A stretch of 64,000 bases of DNA from contig JBDXHU010000010.1 in NCBI GenBank assembly GCA_039989475.1, positions 372,001 through 436,000 on the forward strand, written 5' to 3'. The first letter of the stretch is position 1, and each line of letters starts with the position of its first letter. This stretch comes from JBDXHU01 sp039989475 (GTDB lineage: Bacteria > Pseudomonadota > Gammaproteobacteria > Pseudomonadales > Halieaceae). Below are positions 37,050 through 46,483 of the stretch, piece by piece. Position numbers and translations under genes: made by a program. Under the pieces are notes generated by a model. It made no database searches. It saw nothing but the letters and a program-made list of their open reading frames with translations, and was not told the DNA's origin.

Positions 37050-37111
37050 TTCTGGTCGATAGTTAATAAGGGAAAAGTGGAAGGCCGCTACAGCGATGCC
37101 AGCTCGCTGGT

Positions 37112-37127
37112 AGCGTGTTCACACGCT
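37112..37127. promoter_or_regulatory. Inverted repeat between uup and CHASE4 kinase
   Basis: AGCGTGT and ACACGCT are perfect inverted arms separated by two bases. They lie 62 bases before the uup start (minus strand) and 160 bases before the kinase start. AT-rich DNA with TATAAA-like elements follows at 37145-37170. An operator is plausible; the binding protein is unknown. Confidence 0.35.
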
Positions 37128-37286
37128 GATCTGTACACAGGTCAAATAAAACTATATTTTGTATAAAAGTGTGCGGCAGTTCTTATAACGGCCCGGATTC
37201 TAACGGAATTCCTGGCCTGGTGTGGCATATTCGCCAAGTAAATGTGCCTTCTAGAGCACATGTCTATAAATATGGGAGCCATACAG

Positions 37287-39989
37287 ATGTCGAAGACGTC
37301 TGCGGTACAAAGTTCATTACAGGGCAAGATCGTGTTGATTTTCCTGTGCCTGGGTGCGGGCCTCGCCGCCGGTGCCTATGCTGTGATGAATCTCTATGTA
37401 CACCCTGCTTTCGAGAAATTTGAAGAGCAATTGGCACTGAACAGCTTGTCACGTGTCCAGCAATCGATTGAAAGCCAGCTGGATTTGCTGGACATGTTCA
37501 ACCAGGAATACTCGGCCTGGGACGACACCCTGGAATTCGTCCTGGACCCGGTGGCCAATGCCGGGTACATCGAGGAGAATATGTACGACCAGTACTGGGC
37601 GGATGAGGGCATTAACGCCTTCTTGCTTTTTGGGCCAGATCGAAAGCTGATATGGGGCAAGTTGCTGTCAGCAACTGATGGCGCGTCACTGCCAGTGGAG
37701 GCCAATCTGCTCCCCTTCCTGTACCGCAATCATCCCTTGATATCCCATGCGCAAATCGGCACTAGCGTGCGGGGTTTGCTGCATACGCCTGAGGGGCTAC
37801 TGATGTTAGTGTCACGGCCAATTACCAACAATGACGATACTGCTCCTGTGACTGGCAGTTTGCTAGTAGGGCGTTTTCTCGGCGAAGCTGTCATCGAAAA
37901 GGTCCGCCGGGACGCCAGTGTAGATATTCAGGTTTATGAGCTGGCGGAGGCTGTACTGCCTGAGCGAATTCGCGTGGTCCCCGAGCAGCTGGCGGGCAGG
38001 GAAGATGAGGTGATGTCGGGGATCTGGGAAAGTCATGTCTATACCCGCAGCCTGTTACTGGATGTAACCGGCGAACCGGTTGCCGTGCTGGAAACCCATA
38101 CCGAGCGACGGATTAGCGCGCTCGGCGCGGAAGCCGCCAATACCGCCCTGGCCTTCCTCTGCCTGTCTATAGGCCTGTTTATTGTCATCGCCTGGCTGCT
38201 GTTGCGGCGGGTAGTCGTGCAGCCTATTTCGGCCCTCAAGTCTCATATGAAGTCGCTGCGCGTCAGTGGCGATTTGTCGCAGAGCTTTGATAGCCAGCGC
38301 CGCGATGAGATTGGCGCGCTGGCCTTTGAATTCAACAAGCTGACCACCAAGCTGGGTGAGGTCCAGCACAAGCTGGAGGGCGCTCGCGATAGTGCCGAGG
38401 CCTCCTCTCATGCCAAGTCCGATTTTCTGGCCAATATGAGTCATGAGATTCGCACACCAATGAACGGTGTTATTGGCATGACGGACGTATTGCTTCGCAC
38501 TGAGCTGTCTGAGCGACAGAATTACCTGGCAGAGACGATCAGGTCCTCTGGCGAGGTATTGCTCAAGGTTATTAATAATATTCTGGATTTCTCCAAGATC
38601 AGCGCCGGCCAGATGCCGCTCAACAAGCGGGCCTTTGACGTGCGCCAACTGGCAGTTGAAGCCAATTCCATTATGGCGAATTCCGCGCAGGCCAAGGGCA
38701 TTGAATATGTTTGTCAGCTGGATCGGGAGTTGCCGGCTGCGCTGATTGGCGACAGTCAGCGCATCACGCAGGTACTGATCAACCTGATAGGTAATGCGAT
38801 CAAGTTTACCCGGCGGGGCGAGGTCGTTTTTGCTGTGGAGTGCTTGGAGCCGGAGGACGATAATGCCGAGACACAGGTTTTACTCAGGTTTAGCGTCAGG
38901 GATTCGGGTATTGGTATCGCTGAGGACGCTGTTGGCAAGGTTTTCGAGTCATTCGCCCAGGCGGATGCCAGTACCACCCGTGAATACGGCGGCACCGGCC
39001 TTGGCCTGGCTATCAGCAAGGAGTTGGTGGAGGCGATGGGTGGTGAAATTGGGGTCAACAGCCGGTCCGGTGAAGGCTCCGAGTTCTATTTCACGCTTCC
39101 ACTTGAAATTGAAAACCCCGCCCGCCTGCCAATTCCCGAGGCACTGAATGGCTTGCGGGTACTGCTGGTGGATGACAATAGCAGTAGTCGCTCGGGTATC
39201 GCGACCTATCTCGCAGATGCCAGAATGTATTACGATGTGGCCGTCAGTGGCACCGAAGCTCTGCAAAAGCTGGAAGCGGCCGCCGCGGCCCATAATCCTT
39301 TCGATCTGCTGGTCTATGACCTGCATATGCCCGACATCGGCCGACGTGTCTTTGCCAATAAACTTGCGAAGGAAGGATCTTATCCCGCACCGAAGCTGCT
39401 TTCAGTGGGTACGGTCGCCGATGAAGCTGAGGTATTAGAGATAGCAGATGCCACAGCCCCGGAACTGATCGCCAAACCCGTGTTGCCGGAGCCCCTCTAC
39501 CAGAAGCTGTATGCACTGGTGGCGGGAGATTCCGGGGTGCCTGAAACCACGACCGAGACCCGGGATCCGGGTGGCGAGCTCTGCGCCGGCCTGGATATAT
39601 TGGTCGCAGAAGACAATCGGGTTAACCAGGAACTGATTACCCTGTTATTGCAGGAGCAGGGGGCCAGGGTGACGCTTGCCAACGACGGAGAAGAGGCGCT
39701 TGCGCGATTGCGCCAGAGCGACTTTGACCTGGTGATAATGGACTGCCAGATGCCAGGAGTCGATGGCTATGAGGCCAGCCGCAAGATTCGGGAGCTGGCA
39801 CTCTGCGCAAAAAATGGCTCGCCGCTGCCGGTGTTGGCGATGACCGCGAATGTCCAGGATGAAGACAAGTGCCTGGCGGCTGGCATGGATGCCTATATCG
39901 CCAAGCCCTATGACTTCAATGTCTTGCTGAGCTTGCTTGAACGCCTGTTGTTCCCCGACCCGGCGGGTGCTGCTGCCGCCGCAGACTGA
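37287..39989 (+). CDS. CHASE4 hybrid histidine kinase with two receivers
   Basis: About 900 residues. Two membrane helices (about 15-37 and 288-310) enclose a periplasmic CHASE4-like domain with a WDDT motif. A HAMP domain, a HisKA domain with His386 in MSHEIRTPM and an ATPase with GTGLGLA follow. Two receiver domains come next: the first has Asp678 in a less usual YDLHMPD context, the second Asp819 in MDCQMPG. There is no Hpt domain, so phosphate must leave through a separate phosphotransfer protein. The ATG at 37287 is chosen because GGGAG precedes it; in-frame ATGs at 37242 and 37272 are alternatives. The ligand is unknown. Confidence 0.88.
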   Translation: MSKTSAVQSSLQGKIVLIFLCLGAGLAAGAYAVMNLYVHPAFEKFEEQLALNSLSRVQQSIESQLDLLDMFNQEYSAWDDTLEFVLDPVANAGYIEENMYDQYWADEGINAFLLFGPDRKLIWGKLLSATDGASLPVEANLLPFLYRNHPLISHAQIGTSVRGLLHTPEGLLMLVSRPITNNDDTAPVTGSLLVGRFLGEAVIEKVRRDASVDIQVYELAEAVLPERIRVVPEQLAGREDEVMSGIWESHVYTRSLLLDVTGEPVAVLETHTERRISALGAEAANTALAFLCLSIGLFIVIAWLLLRRVVVQPISALKSHMKSLRVSGDLSQSFDSQRRDEIGALAFEFNKLTTKLGEVQHKLEGARDSAEASSHAKSDFLANMSHEIRTPMNGVIGMTDVLLRTELSERQNYLAETIRSSGEVLLKVINNILDFSKISAGQMPLNKRAFDVRQLAVEANSIMANSAQAKGIEYVCQLDRELPAALIGDSQRITQVLINLIGNAIKFTRRGEVVFAVECLEPEDDNAETQVLLRFSVRDSGIGIAEDAVGKVFESFAQADASTTREYGGTGLGLAISKELVEAMGGEIGVNSRSGEGSEFYFTLPLEIENPARLPIPEALNGLRVLLVDDNSSSRSGIATYLADARMYYDVAVSGTEALQKLEAAAAAHNPFDLLVYDLHMPDIGRRVFANKLAKEGSYPAPKLLSVGTVADEAEVLEIADATAPELIAKPVLPEPLYQKLYALVAGDSGVPETTTETRDPGGELCAGLDILVAEDNRVNQELITLLLQEQGARVTLANDGEEALARLRQSDFDLVIMDCQMPGVDGYEASRKIRELALCAKNGSPLPVLAMTANVQDEDKCLAAGMDAYIAKPYDFNVLLSLLERLLFPDPAGAAAAAD

Positions 39990-41633
39990 CTACAGGTCCA
40001 GCATGGCGCTGCCCTGTTCAAACACGATATCGACGGGAATGCCGGCTTCTTCAAGACGGTCCAGGTCAGCCTGCAATTGCTGGCCAATGTCGCCGAGTTC
40101 GCTAACAAATTTGTCGACCGAGCTGTAGTCCCCGTCTCCCTGCAGGACTAACAAGCGCTCCCCCAGATCCTTGACCGCCTGTTCGAAGGCCGCCACGTCA
40201 ATGCGATAGCGGCCGCTGGCCTCGTCGCGGGCAAAAGCCCCGGCCTCGGCAAAGTAATTGAAGCGAATCATATTGGCTTTGCCGTGGGCGCTGGAAGCGC
40301 CGAAACGCACGGAGCGGAAAATGCCGGCCATGAAGGTAACGTAGTTATCCATCAACACACCTTCATCGATTTCACCCTTCTCGCGCAGCTTCTGCACCAT
40401 GTACAGACCTAGAATATCCGCCTTGCCCTCTTCAATAGCAGAGGCGTGTGCCTGCAAGGCCTCGCGCACCGTGCTGCTGCCATCCAGGGTGTACTTGATG
40501 CCCAGGCCATGGGCGACCTCATGAAACATGGTATTGGCGAAGAATGCGTCGAAGGTGATGTGCTGGCTCTGGTCCTCGGCGATTAGTACGTCTGCGATGG
40601 GCACCAGGATTTTGTCGAACTTGGCGCGCATGGCATTTTTCAGTTGTAAGCGCCGCGTGCCCTTGGCCAGTTGCACCTGTTCGTCGTTGGGCAGGTTGAT
40701 GGCGATGGTCTTGCCCCCGGCGTTGCCGTGACCCGCGTAGTAGACTACGTCGTAAGCGCCAAGATCGGCATCTGAACCCGGTTTCTCCTGCTTGTAGGCA
40801 GCGTCCACGGGCAACCCGGCCTGCAGTGCAGGGAGGTATGCTGCGAATCGCTCCAGTCGCTCGCTCCACTCCAGGTCCTTTATAAGCAAAATTGATTCAT
40901 AGGAGTTGCGGTAGTTGTACAGCTGATCTTCATAAGATTCGATAGCGCCGAAGGCCAGGTCAATGGCATTATTTTTTAAATCCATCCAGGCCATATCAGA
41001 GGGTTGGTAATTGTCGGTGGTGATTGCCTCGGCGCGCAGTTGCAGGTAGGCGCCGAACTCCGGATCGTCCGCCAGCTCCGCCGCTTCGCGCAACAGCGCC
41101 GCCGCAGCGTTCAGTTGTGTCTTGTAAGCGACGTGGTAGGGCAGTAGCTCCAGTTTGCCGTCACTATCACGACGCACCACGGAGTACTGGTTCTTCTTGG
41201 CGGGTTCCTGCCAGGCCTCGAATTCCTCTTTGCTCATGTCGGCGGGATAGAACTGTGCGCCCAGCGGTTTGGGGCCGTAGCCGTCGACAAAGGGTGCTTC
41301 GCCGTCCAGTCGATCCCAGGGCCCATAGTTGATTTCGGCAAAGCGCCGTTGCGCCGGGTCAGCAATGCTATTCAGCAACTGGTCTTTGTCGCCATAGGCT
41401 TGCAACCAGAATATGTCGTCCATGATCACCGAGGCGCGTAACAGGGCGGAGATCATTTTCTTCTGCCCCTTGTTCAGGTGAGACAGGTCGGCGGTCAAGG
41501 GCACCGTGGCATAGATGTCGTAGCGGCCACGCTGTTCTGTGCTGGCGGCCTCTGTTGCCGCGGGTGGCTCGGATTGCTGGCAAGCCGTCAGCAGCAATAG
41601 GACTAACAAAAGGTTTACATGAATCAGGCGCAT
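39990..41633 (-). CDS. M49-like (dipeptidyl-peptidase III type) zinc peptidase lipoprotein
   Basis: 547 residues with a lipoprotein signal (LLLTAC, Cys18). A zinc-binding HEVAH (His371, Glu372, His375) is followed 26 residues later by EEGKAD, the position of the third ligand in the DPP III family (usual motifs HELLGH and EECRAE/D). The shorter HExxH spacing differs from classical M49 HExxxH. It would be a periplasm- or membrane-anchored metallopeptidase or related hydrolase. The ATG at 41633 has GGAG seven bases upstream; an in-frame codon at 41675 is rejected. It ends one base from the stop of the convergent CHASE4 kinase. Confidence 0.7.
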   Translation of the reverse strand: MRLIHVNLLLVLLLLTACQQSEPPAATEAASTEQRGRYDIYATVPLTADLSHLNKGQKKMISALLRASVIMDDIFWLQAYGDKDQLLNSIADPAQRRFAEINYGPWDRLDGEAPFVDGYGPKPLGAQFYPADMSKEEFEAWQEPAKKNQYSVVRRDSDGKLELLPYHVAYKTQLNAAAALLREAAELADDPEFGAYLQLRAEAITTDNYQPSDMAWMDLKNNAIDLAFGAIESYEDQLYNYRNSYESILLIKDLEWSERLERFAAYLPALQAGLPVDAAYKQEKPGSDADLGAYDVVYYAGHGNAGGKTIAINLPNDEQVQLAKGTRRLQLKNAMRAKFDKILVPIADVLIAEDQSQHITFDAFFANTMFHEVAHGLGIKYTLDGSSTVREALQAHASAIEEGKADILGLYMVQKLREKGEIDEGVLMDNYVTFMAGIFRSVRFGASSAHGKANMIRFNYFAEAGAFARDEASGRYRIDVAAFEQAVKDLGERLLVLQGDGDYSSVDKFVSELGDIGQQLQADLDRLEEAGIPVDIVFEQGSAMLDL

Positions 41634-41699
41634 GACAGGCTCCGTTATCTGGCGGCAAAAAAAGGGGAGACGCAAAAATGAGCTACATATAATAAACCA

Positions 41700-42626
41700 T
41701 CAGTCCGCTTGTTCAATCATGCGTTTGTTGAAGTAGCCGTGCAGGTAAATCTGGGAAATCCCTATTATCGTGGCAAAGCCGCCGTAGACGAGCACGCTGA
41801 AGAGCACCATGTCACCGATGGGGTCGGCCACGCCTGCCAGCGCCGGGAACAGTGACGCCTTGATCAATAGACCGAGGTTACCGTTGCGCACGGTGACCTC
41901 GATATTGATAGCAGTGCTGTCGGGTCGGTCCACGCCCAGCCAGCGCGGCAGCAGCCAGGAAAACAGTGCCAGCAGTAGCGCCAATAGCAGGATGACGGAG
42001 AGGTTGGCCAGACCGAACTGCTCAATGTCGATACGGCCGGAACCCATGGCACCGATAACAATCAGCAGGATGCAGAATATCGAGGCGCGTATGCAGTTGC
42101 GGGCGAATCGCTCGGCGCCCTCTGGCCGGAAGTAGAGCCGTAGCATTCCCAGTACCAGCGGTAGCAGTAGTATCAGAGTGATCTCAAGCGCGATCTGCCC
42201 TGTAGGCATTACGAAGCTGGCGGGTACGTGCTCGGCAATGAGCAGTCCCAGTATGATCGGGGTGGTGAGCAGGCAGGCCAGCGTGGTCACCGAGGTCAGG
42301 GCGATGGACAGCGCGATGTGGCCCCGGGCCAGGAAGGTGAAGACATTGGACATGGCACCACCGGGGATAGCTGCACACAGCGCCAGGCCCACGGCCAGGC
42401 CGGGAGCCGGTGACAACAGCAGGATCAGGCCCCAGACAATGAGCGGCACGCAGAGCAGTTGCACGCCCAGTCCAATAAGCAGGGCGCGCGGACCTAAAAA
42501 TACCGCTGCGAAATCCCTTGTTTGCAGGGTCGCGCCCATGCCCAGCATAGCCAGGCCGAGCTGCACCGCCGCAAGCCAGTACTCGTACTGTGGGTAGAGT
42601 TCAAACATCGAGCGCAACGTTAACAT
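41700..42626 (-). CDS. Bile acid:sodium symporter (BASS) family transporter
   Basis: 308 residues and nine or ten membrane helices. The segments LCAAIPGGAMSNVFTFLARG and EVTVRNGNLGLLI match the two substrate/sodium-binding crossover regions of the BASS family. It would import an organic acid with sodium. It starts six bases after the aldehyde dehydrogenase stop, so the operon context suggests uptake of an acid linked to amino-acid breakdown, but the substrate is not readable. Confidence 0.85.
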   Translation of the reverse strand: MLTLRSMFELYPQYEYWLAAVQLGLAMLGMGATLQTRDFAAVFLGPRALLIGLGVQLLCVPLIVWGLILLLSPAPGLAVGLALCAAIPGGAMSNVFTFLARGHIALSIALTSVTTLACLLTTPIILGLLIAEHVPASFVMPTGQIALEITLILLLPLVLGMLRLYFRPEGAERFARNCIRASIFCILLIVIGAMGSGRIDIEQFGLANLSVILLLALLLALFSWLLPRWLGVDRPDSTAINIEVTVRNGNLGLLIKASLFPALAGVADPIGDMVLFSVLVYGGFATIIGISQIYLHGYFNKRMIEQAD

Positions 42627-42632
42627 GGGTGA

Positions 42633-44150
42633 TCAATCGGTGCTGAATTCTATCCCCTGGGCCAGCGGCAACTCGGTAGAGTAATTCACGGTCACAGTCT
42701 GGCGTCGCATATAGGCTTTCCAGGCATCGGATCCCGATTCCCGGCCGCCGCCAGTTTCCTTCTCGCCACCAAAGGCGCCGCCGATCTCGGCGCCACTGGG
42801 GCCGATATTGACGTTGGCGATGCCGCAATCACTGCCGGCAGCAGAGAGGAAGGTTTCGGCCTCCAGGAGGTCGCGGGTGAATATGCAGGAAGACAGGCCC
42901 TGGGGCACATCGTTCTGCAGGTCGATGGCCTGCTGCAACTCATCATAGGGCATGATGTAGAGCACCGGGGCGAAAGTCTCGGTGCGTACCTGCTCTATCT
43001 GCTGAGCGGTTTCCACCAGTGCCGGTTGCACGTAATAGCCGCCCTCGCAGCCCTCTACCTGCAGTCGCTCGCCGCCGTGCACAGCGAGGCCCAGGTCCCT
43101 GAGCCCGGCCAGCAGGCTGTTCATGCCATTAAAGGCGGCCTCGTCAATCAGCGGTCCCACCAGAACGTCCTGGTGCATGGGATTGCCAATGTTGATCTGC
43201 GTGTAGGCCTTACGCAATCGCTGCAGCAATTCGTCGTGAATATCACTGTGGGCGATTAAGCGGCGCAGGCTGGTGCAGCGCTGGCCACAGGTGCCAACCG
43301 CTGAAAACAGGATCGCGCGTACCGTCATATCCAGGTCCGCCGAGGGCGTTACAATCATGGCGTTGTTGCCGCCCAACTCCAGCAGGCAGCGACCGAAACG
43401 CTCCGCTACTCGTGGCCCTACCGCACGGCCCATGCGGGTGGAACCGGTGGCACTCACCAGGGCAATACCCGGGTCTGCCACCAATTGCTCGCCGATGTCG
43501 GCAGCGCCGATGACCACTTGTGCCAGCCCCGCCGGTGCATCACCGAAGCGAGCCACGGCGCGCTCAAATAAATTGATACAGGCCAGCGCCGTCAGCGGGG
43601 TTTTCTCCGAGGGTTTCCAGATCACCGGATTGCCGCAGACACAGGCCAGGGCGGTATTCCAGGCCCATACCGCCACCGGGAAATTAAAGGCGGAGATCAC
43701 GGCTACTGTTCCCAGTGGTTGCCATGTCTCCTGCATCTTGTGCCCGGGGCGCTCGGAGGGCATGGTCAGGCCGTACAACTGTCGCGATAAGCCGACCGCG
43801 AAGTCGCAGATATCGATCATTTCCTGCACTTCACCGAGGCCTTCCTGTAATAACTTGCCACACTCCAGCGTGACCAGGCTCCCAAGGGCCTGCTTGTTGG
43901 CGCGTAGCTCTCCACCAAACAGCCTTATTAGCTCTCCCCGGCGCGGTGCCGGTACCAGCCGCCAGTCGCTGAAGGCCTGTTGGGCTTTTTCAATCATGGC
44001 TGACAGATCAGCTGAACTGTGCAGTGCTGTGCTACCCAGTATGGCGTCATCTATGGGTGAACGAACGACCAGCTCGCCGCTGATGTCGGCGAGACCGAGT
44101 TGCTCGAGTATGCTGGAAACGCTTGGCGCTCGTTGCGGGTTCATAGGCAT
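42633..44150 (-). CDS. amaB: ALDH7-type aldehyde dehydrogenase (aminoadipate semialdehyde)
   Basis: 505 residues of the antiquitin/ALDH7 group: FNFPVAVWAWN, ELGGNNAMIV, the catalytic Cys in GTCGQRCTS, and a C-terminal GGGRESGSDAWKAYMRR. This group oxidises alpha-aminoadipic semialdehyde (in equilibrium with piperideine-6-carboxylate) to alpha-aminoadipate. The saccharopine dehydrogenase family gene three bases upstream could supply that substrate, which strengthens the lysine-catabolism call. The symbol follows the Pseudomonas homologue and is less certain than the family. Confidence 0.85.
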   Translation of the reverse strand: MPMNPQRAPSVSSILEQLGLADISGELVVRSPIDDAILGSTALHSSADLSAMIEKAQQAFSDWRLVPAPRRGELIRLFGGELRANKQALGSLVTLECGKLLQEGLGEVQEMIDICDFAVGLSRQLYGLTMPSERPGHKMQETWQPLGTVAVISAFNFPVAVWAWNTALACVCGNPVIWKPSEKTPLTALACINLFERAVARFGDAPAGLAQVVIGAADIGEQLVADPGIALVSATGSTRMGRAVGPRVAERFGRCLLELGGNNAMIVTPSADLDMTVRAILFSAVGTCGQRCTSLRRLIAHSDIHDELLQRLRKAYTQINIGNPMHQDVLVGPLIDEAAFNGMNSLLAGLRDLGLAVHGGERLQVEGCEGGYYVQPALVETAQQIEQVRTETFAPVLYIMPYDELQQAIDLQNDVPQGLSSCIFTRDLLEAETFLSAAGSDCGIANVNIGPSGAEIGGAFGGEKETGGGRESGSDAWKAYMRRQTVTVNYSTELPLAQGIEFSTD

Positions 44151-44153
44151 GTC

Positions 44154-45251
44154 TTATAGTGCAGTGTGTTGTTGATCTAGAAGGTAGTTGCTGCCGAAGC
44201 GATTGGCCAGAAAATCCTCCAGGCTCACCTGCTCCTGGCGGATAAATCCTGTGCCCGTCAGGCTGCCATCGTGCAGCAGGTCGAGCATCGCGCAGATGCC
44301 GCTAGCGGTGGTAAGTTGGATGGCCGATCGGACTTCACCATTCAGTTCGCGGCCATAGACCTTGTTGACGTAAGTGTCCTGCAGCAGTTGGCCGTCGCGT
44401 TTGCCGCTGACGGTGGCAAAGATCAATACCATATCCTGATAGGTGGCGGGTATCGCGTACTCGAGTATGTCCTTGAGTACCTCGCGCCGCTCCGACAGGC
44501 GCAGGTCGTTGAGCAGGGTTTGCATGATCTCCCAATGCCCTGGGTAACGCACGGTCTGGTAGCTGAGGTTGTTGACCTGGCCGGCGAGGGTATCGGCCAG
44601 GGAGCCCAGGCCACCGGAGGTATTAAAGCTCTCGTACTGAATACCCTCCAGGCTGAACTCCCGCCTCTGGGTGAGGGCGGGCATGGTTACCGACTGGCCG
44701 TCCATGATTGACTGGCAGGGCTCGCAGTATTCGTTGATCAGCCCGTCGGTGCTCCAGGTCAGGTTGTAGCTCAGCGAATTGGTCGGGTAGCGGGGCAGGG
44801 CGCCGACTCGCAGTCGTACGCTGTTCAGTTCGTCGAACTTCTGGCACATGGAATGGGCAACAATTGAGATGAAGCCCGGCGCAAGGCCGCACTGTGGAAT
44901 AAAGGCGGTGTCGGCGCCCTCCGCCAGCGCCCGCACCTGTTGGGTGCTGCGCACGTCCTCGGTGAGGTCCAGGTAATGGCAGCCGGCTACTTTTGCCGCA
45001 TGGGCAATAGTCTCGGTCAGGTAGAAAGGGCAGGCACAGAGCACGGCGAAATGCCCCGGTAGTCTGGCGCCAAGCGCTTCGCCATCGCTCACATCCAGGC
45101 ATAGTCGGGTGAGATGATCCGAGTCCTTGAGCCGCTCAAGTGGCTCTTCTGTGCTATCGATCGCCGTTACACTGTAGTCACCGCTGTCGAGCAGCAGCCG
45201 GCAAATCATTGCGCCGACTTTCCCGCAGCCGACCAGGGCAATTTTTGTCAT
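44154..45251 (-). CDS. Saccharopine dehydrogenase family protein
   Basis: 365 residues. An N-terminal Rossmann fold starts with VGCGKVGAMICRLL, then GLAPGFISIVAHSM, typical of saccharopine dehydrogenase (glutamate-forming)-like enzymes. These convert saccharopine plus NAD(P)+ to glutamate and alpha-aminoadipic semialdehyde. It is the first gene of a three-gene minus-strand operon with an ALDH7-type dehydrogenase and a BASS transporter. No lysine-ketoglutarate reductase is in the window, so the enzyme forming saccharopine must be elsewhere or the substrate is a related imino compound. Confidence 0.82.
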   Translation of the reverse strand: MTKIALVGCGKVGAMICRLLLDSGDYSVTAIDSTEEPLERLKDSDHLTRLCLDVSDGEALGARLPGHFAVLCACPFYLTETIAHAAKVAGCHYLDLTEDVRSTQQVRALAEGADTAFIPQCGLAPGFISIVAHSMCQKFDELNSVRLRVGALPRYPTNSLSYNLTWSTDGLINEYCEPCQSIMDGQSVTMPALTQRREFSLEGIQYESFNTSGGLGSLADTLAGQVNNLSYQTVRYPGHWEIMQTLLNDLRLSERREVLKDILEYAIPATYQDMVLIFATVSGKRDGQLLQDTYVNKVYGRELNGEVRSAIQLTTASGICAMLDLLHDGSLTGTGFIRQEQVSLEDFLANRFGSNYLLDQQHTAL

Positions 45252-45384
45252 GTTCTCACCTGTATTGCTCGTGGGTGTTTGTAAGGCCTGATTCTTCGTC
45301 CCCCTTGAGTGTGTTAAGACCAGGGGGCTACTGTAATTTTAGCAGTCAATGGTACACAGCAGGTGCGGGCGAGTTAATAAGCCG

Positions 45385-45410
45385 ATGATGAATCCATCAT
45401 GGTCTTGACA
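45385..45410. promoter_or_regulatory. Inverted repeat next to a -35-like element
   Basis: ATGATG and CATCAT form perfect arms around a 4-base loop at 45385-45400. Four bases later comes a perfect -35 hexamer TTGACA (45405-45410, plus strand) facing the SpoIIAA-like gene. No clear -10 sits at 17 bases. The 222-base gap to the divergent saccharopine dehydrogenase gene may therefore be a shared control region; this is inference. Confidence 0.35.
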
Positions 45411-45473
45411 CTTGTTTGGCTTTTGTCACGGTAACTGAGTACACTTTTTCAGGAACTTAAGAGAAGGTTTTAC

Positions 45474-45857
45474 ATGCCCTACGAGTATCGGATCGAGCCA
45501 CAGGACTCCATTCTCTGGATCGAATTATCAGACCCTACCAACCCCGCAGAAATCGTCGAGGGCATACAACGGCTTTGCACCGACCCGGCGCTATATACCG
45601 GGCTGCAGGTTCTCAGTGACCTCAGAAACCTGGATTTTGTCGCAACGCCGGAGCTGGCCAAGACACTGCCCACGCTGTTTATCATGTTGGGCGAAAAGAT
45701 TGGACCCTTCCGTGCCGCCGTGGTCGCGCCCAATGAGGCGACTTTTGGCATGGTTCGGATGACCGAGATGCTGAGTGATGATAATCCCGCCGACGTGCGG
45801 CCCTTTTGGAGCCTGGAAGAAGCCCGGGCCTGGTTGTCTGGTGATGCGGAGGAATAG
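45474..45857 (+). CDS. SpoIIAA/STAS-like small protein
   Basis: 127 residues, soluble. The alternating strands and helices and the pattern LSDLRNLDFVATPEL with a later FRAAVVAPN resemble the SpoIIAA-like (STAS-related) family of unknown cellular role. A GAAGG ribosome binding site precedes the ATG. It is separated from the next lipoprotein by 99 bases. I cannot assign a function. Confidence 0.6.
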   Translation: MPYEYRIEPQDSILWIELSDPTNPAEIVEGIQRLCTDPALYTGLQVLSDLRNLDFVATPELAKTLPTLFIMLGEKIGPFRAAVVAPNEATFGMVRMTEMLSDDNPADVRPFWSLEEARAWLSGDAEE

Positions 45858-45956
45858 GGGCCACGGTTGTGCACTCTGTGCGCGAACACTGTGCTGCCCT
45901 GGATTGAGCATTTGGGCTATAGTCAGTCGATCAGTGAATCCATGGAGGGTTTGTTT

Positions 45957-46472
45957 ATGACCTGTCTCAGAATGATAGCAATTCTGCCAGTCCTGTTGCT
46001 GGCAGCCTGTGCCAGCACAGACATGACCGGCTATGAGAAATTTTACAAGGCCGATAAGGACGTGGCCGGGTCGGCGGTCGGAACGCAGCCAGCTGCGCCG
46101 GCCAGAATCCAGGAGTCGCTGGATGTGAACAAGGACAGCCAGCGCTTGCGTGCCAAAGGCTACGCAGTGCTGGGTGAGTCCGAGTTCATCGGGCCGCTGG
46201 AGGGTGACGAGGGTATTCTCAAGCAAGCCCAAAAAGTTCACGCGACCCTCGTGCTGAAGAGCGTCCAGTTCTACAAAACGCAGCCCAAATTCAAGAAGGT
46301 GTATCAGAGCGATGACGGTATCACCTATATACCGGAGGTCGCGCCCCGCGAGGAGCAGGCGGCCTCAGCTGACGGAGCCGACGCTGCTGCGGAGGCTGCT
46401 GCAGACGAGCCACGTTACGTCACTGAAGACCTGTACCTGCACAAGGTGGTATTCCTGGCTGGCGGTGCTTGA
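45957..46472 (+). CDS. Small lipoprotein of unknown function
   Basis: 171 residues with a clear lipoprotein signal ending LLAAC. The mature part has a charged central segment and a low-complexity Ala/Asp/Glu region (about 130-150). The motif YAVLGESEFIG suggests a conserved short repeat-like fold seen in small exported proteins, but I do not recognise the family. GGAGG eight bases before the ATG at 45957 decides the start over the in-frame ATG at 45942. The following small gene starts 11 bases downstream. Confidence 0.65.
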   Translation: MTCLRMIAILPVLLLAACASTDMTGYEKFYKADKDVAGSAVGTQPAAPARIQESLDVNKDSQRLRAKGYAVLGESEFIGPLEGDEGILKQAQKVHATLVLKSVQFYKTQPKFKKVYQSDDGITYIPEVAPREEQAASADGADAAAEAAADEPRYVTEDLYLHKVVFLAGGA

Positions 46473-46483
46473 GGCCAGTAGGC

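Noticed and set aside
37128..37143. LexA-like CTGT...ACAG near uup
   Set aside because: Only two bases separate CTGT and ACAG, while LexA boxes need eight.
43273..44175. Plus-strand open frame (300 codons) opposite the ALDH7 gene
   Set aside because: Ser/Arg/Pro-rich translation without domains, opposite a gene with clear ALDH motifs.
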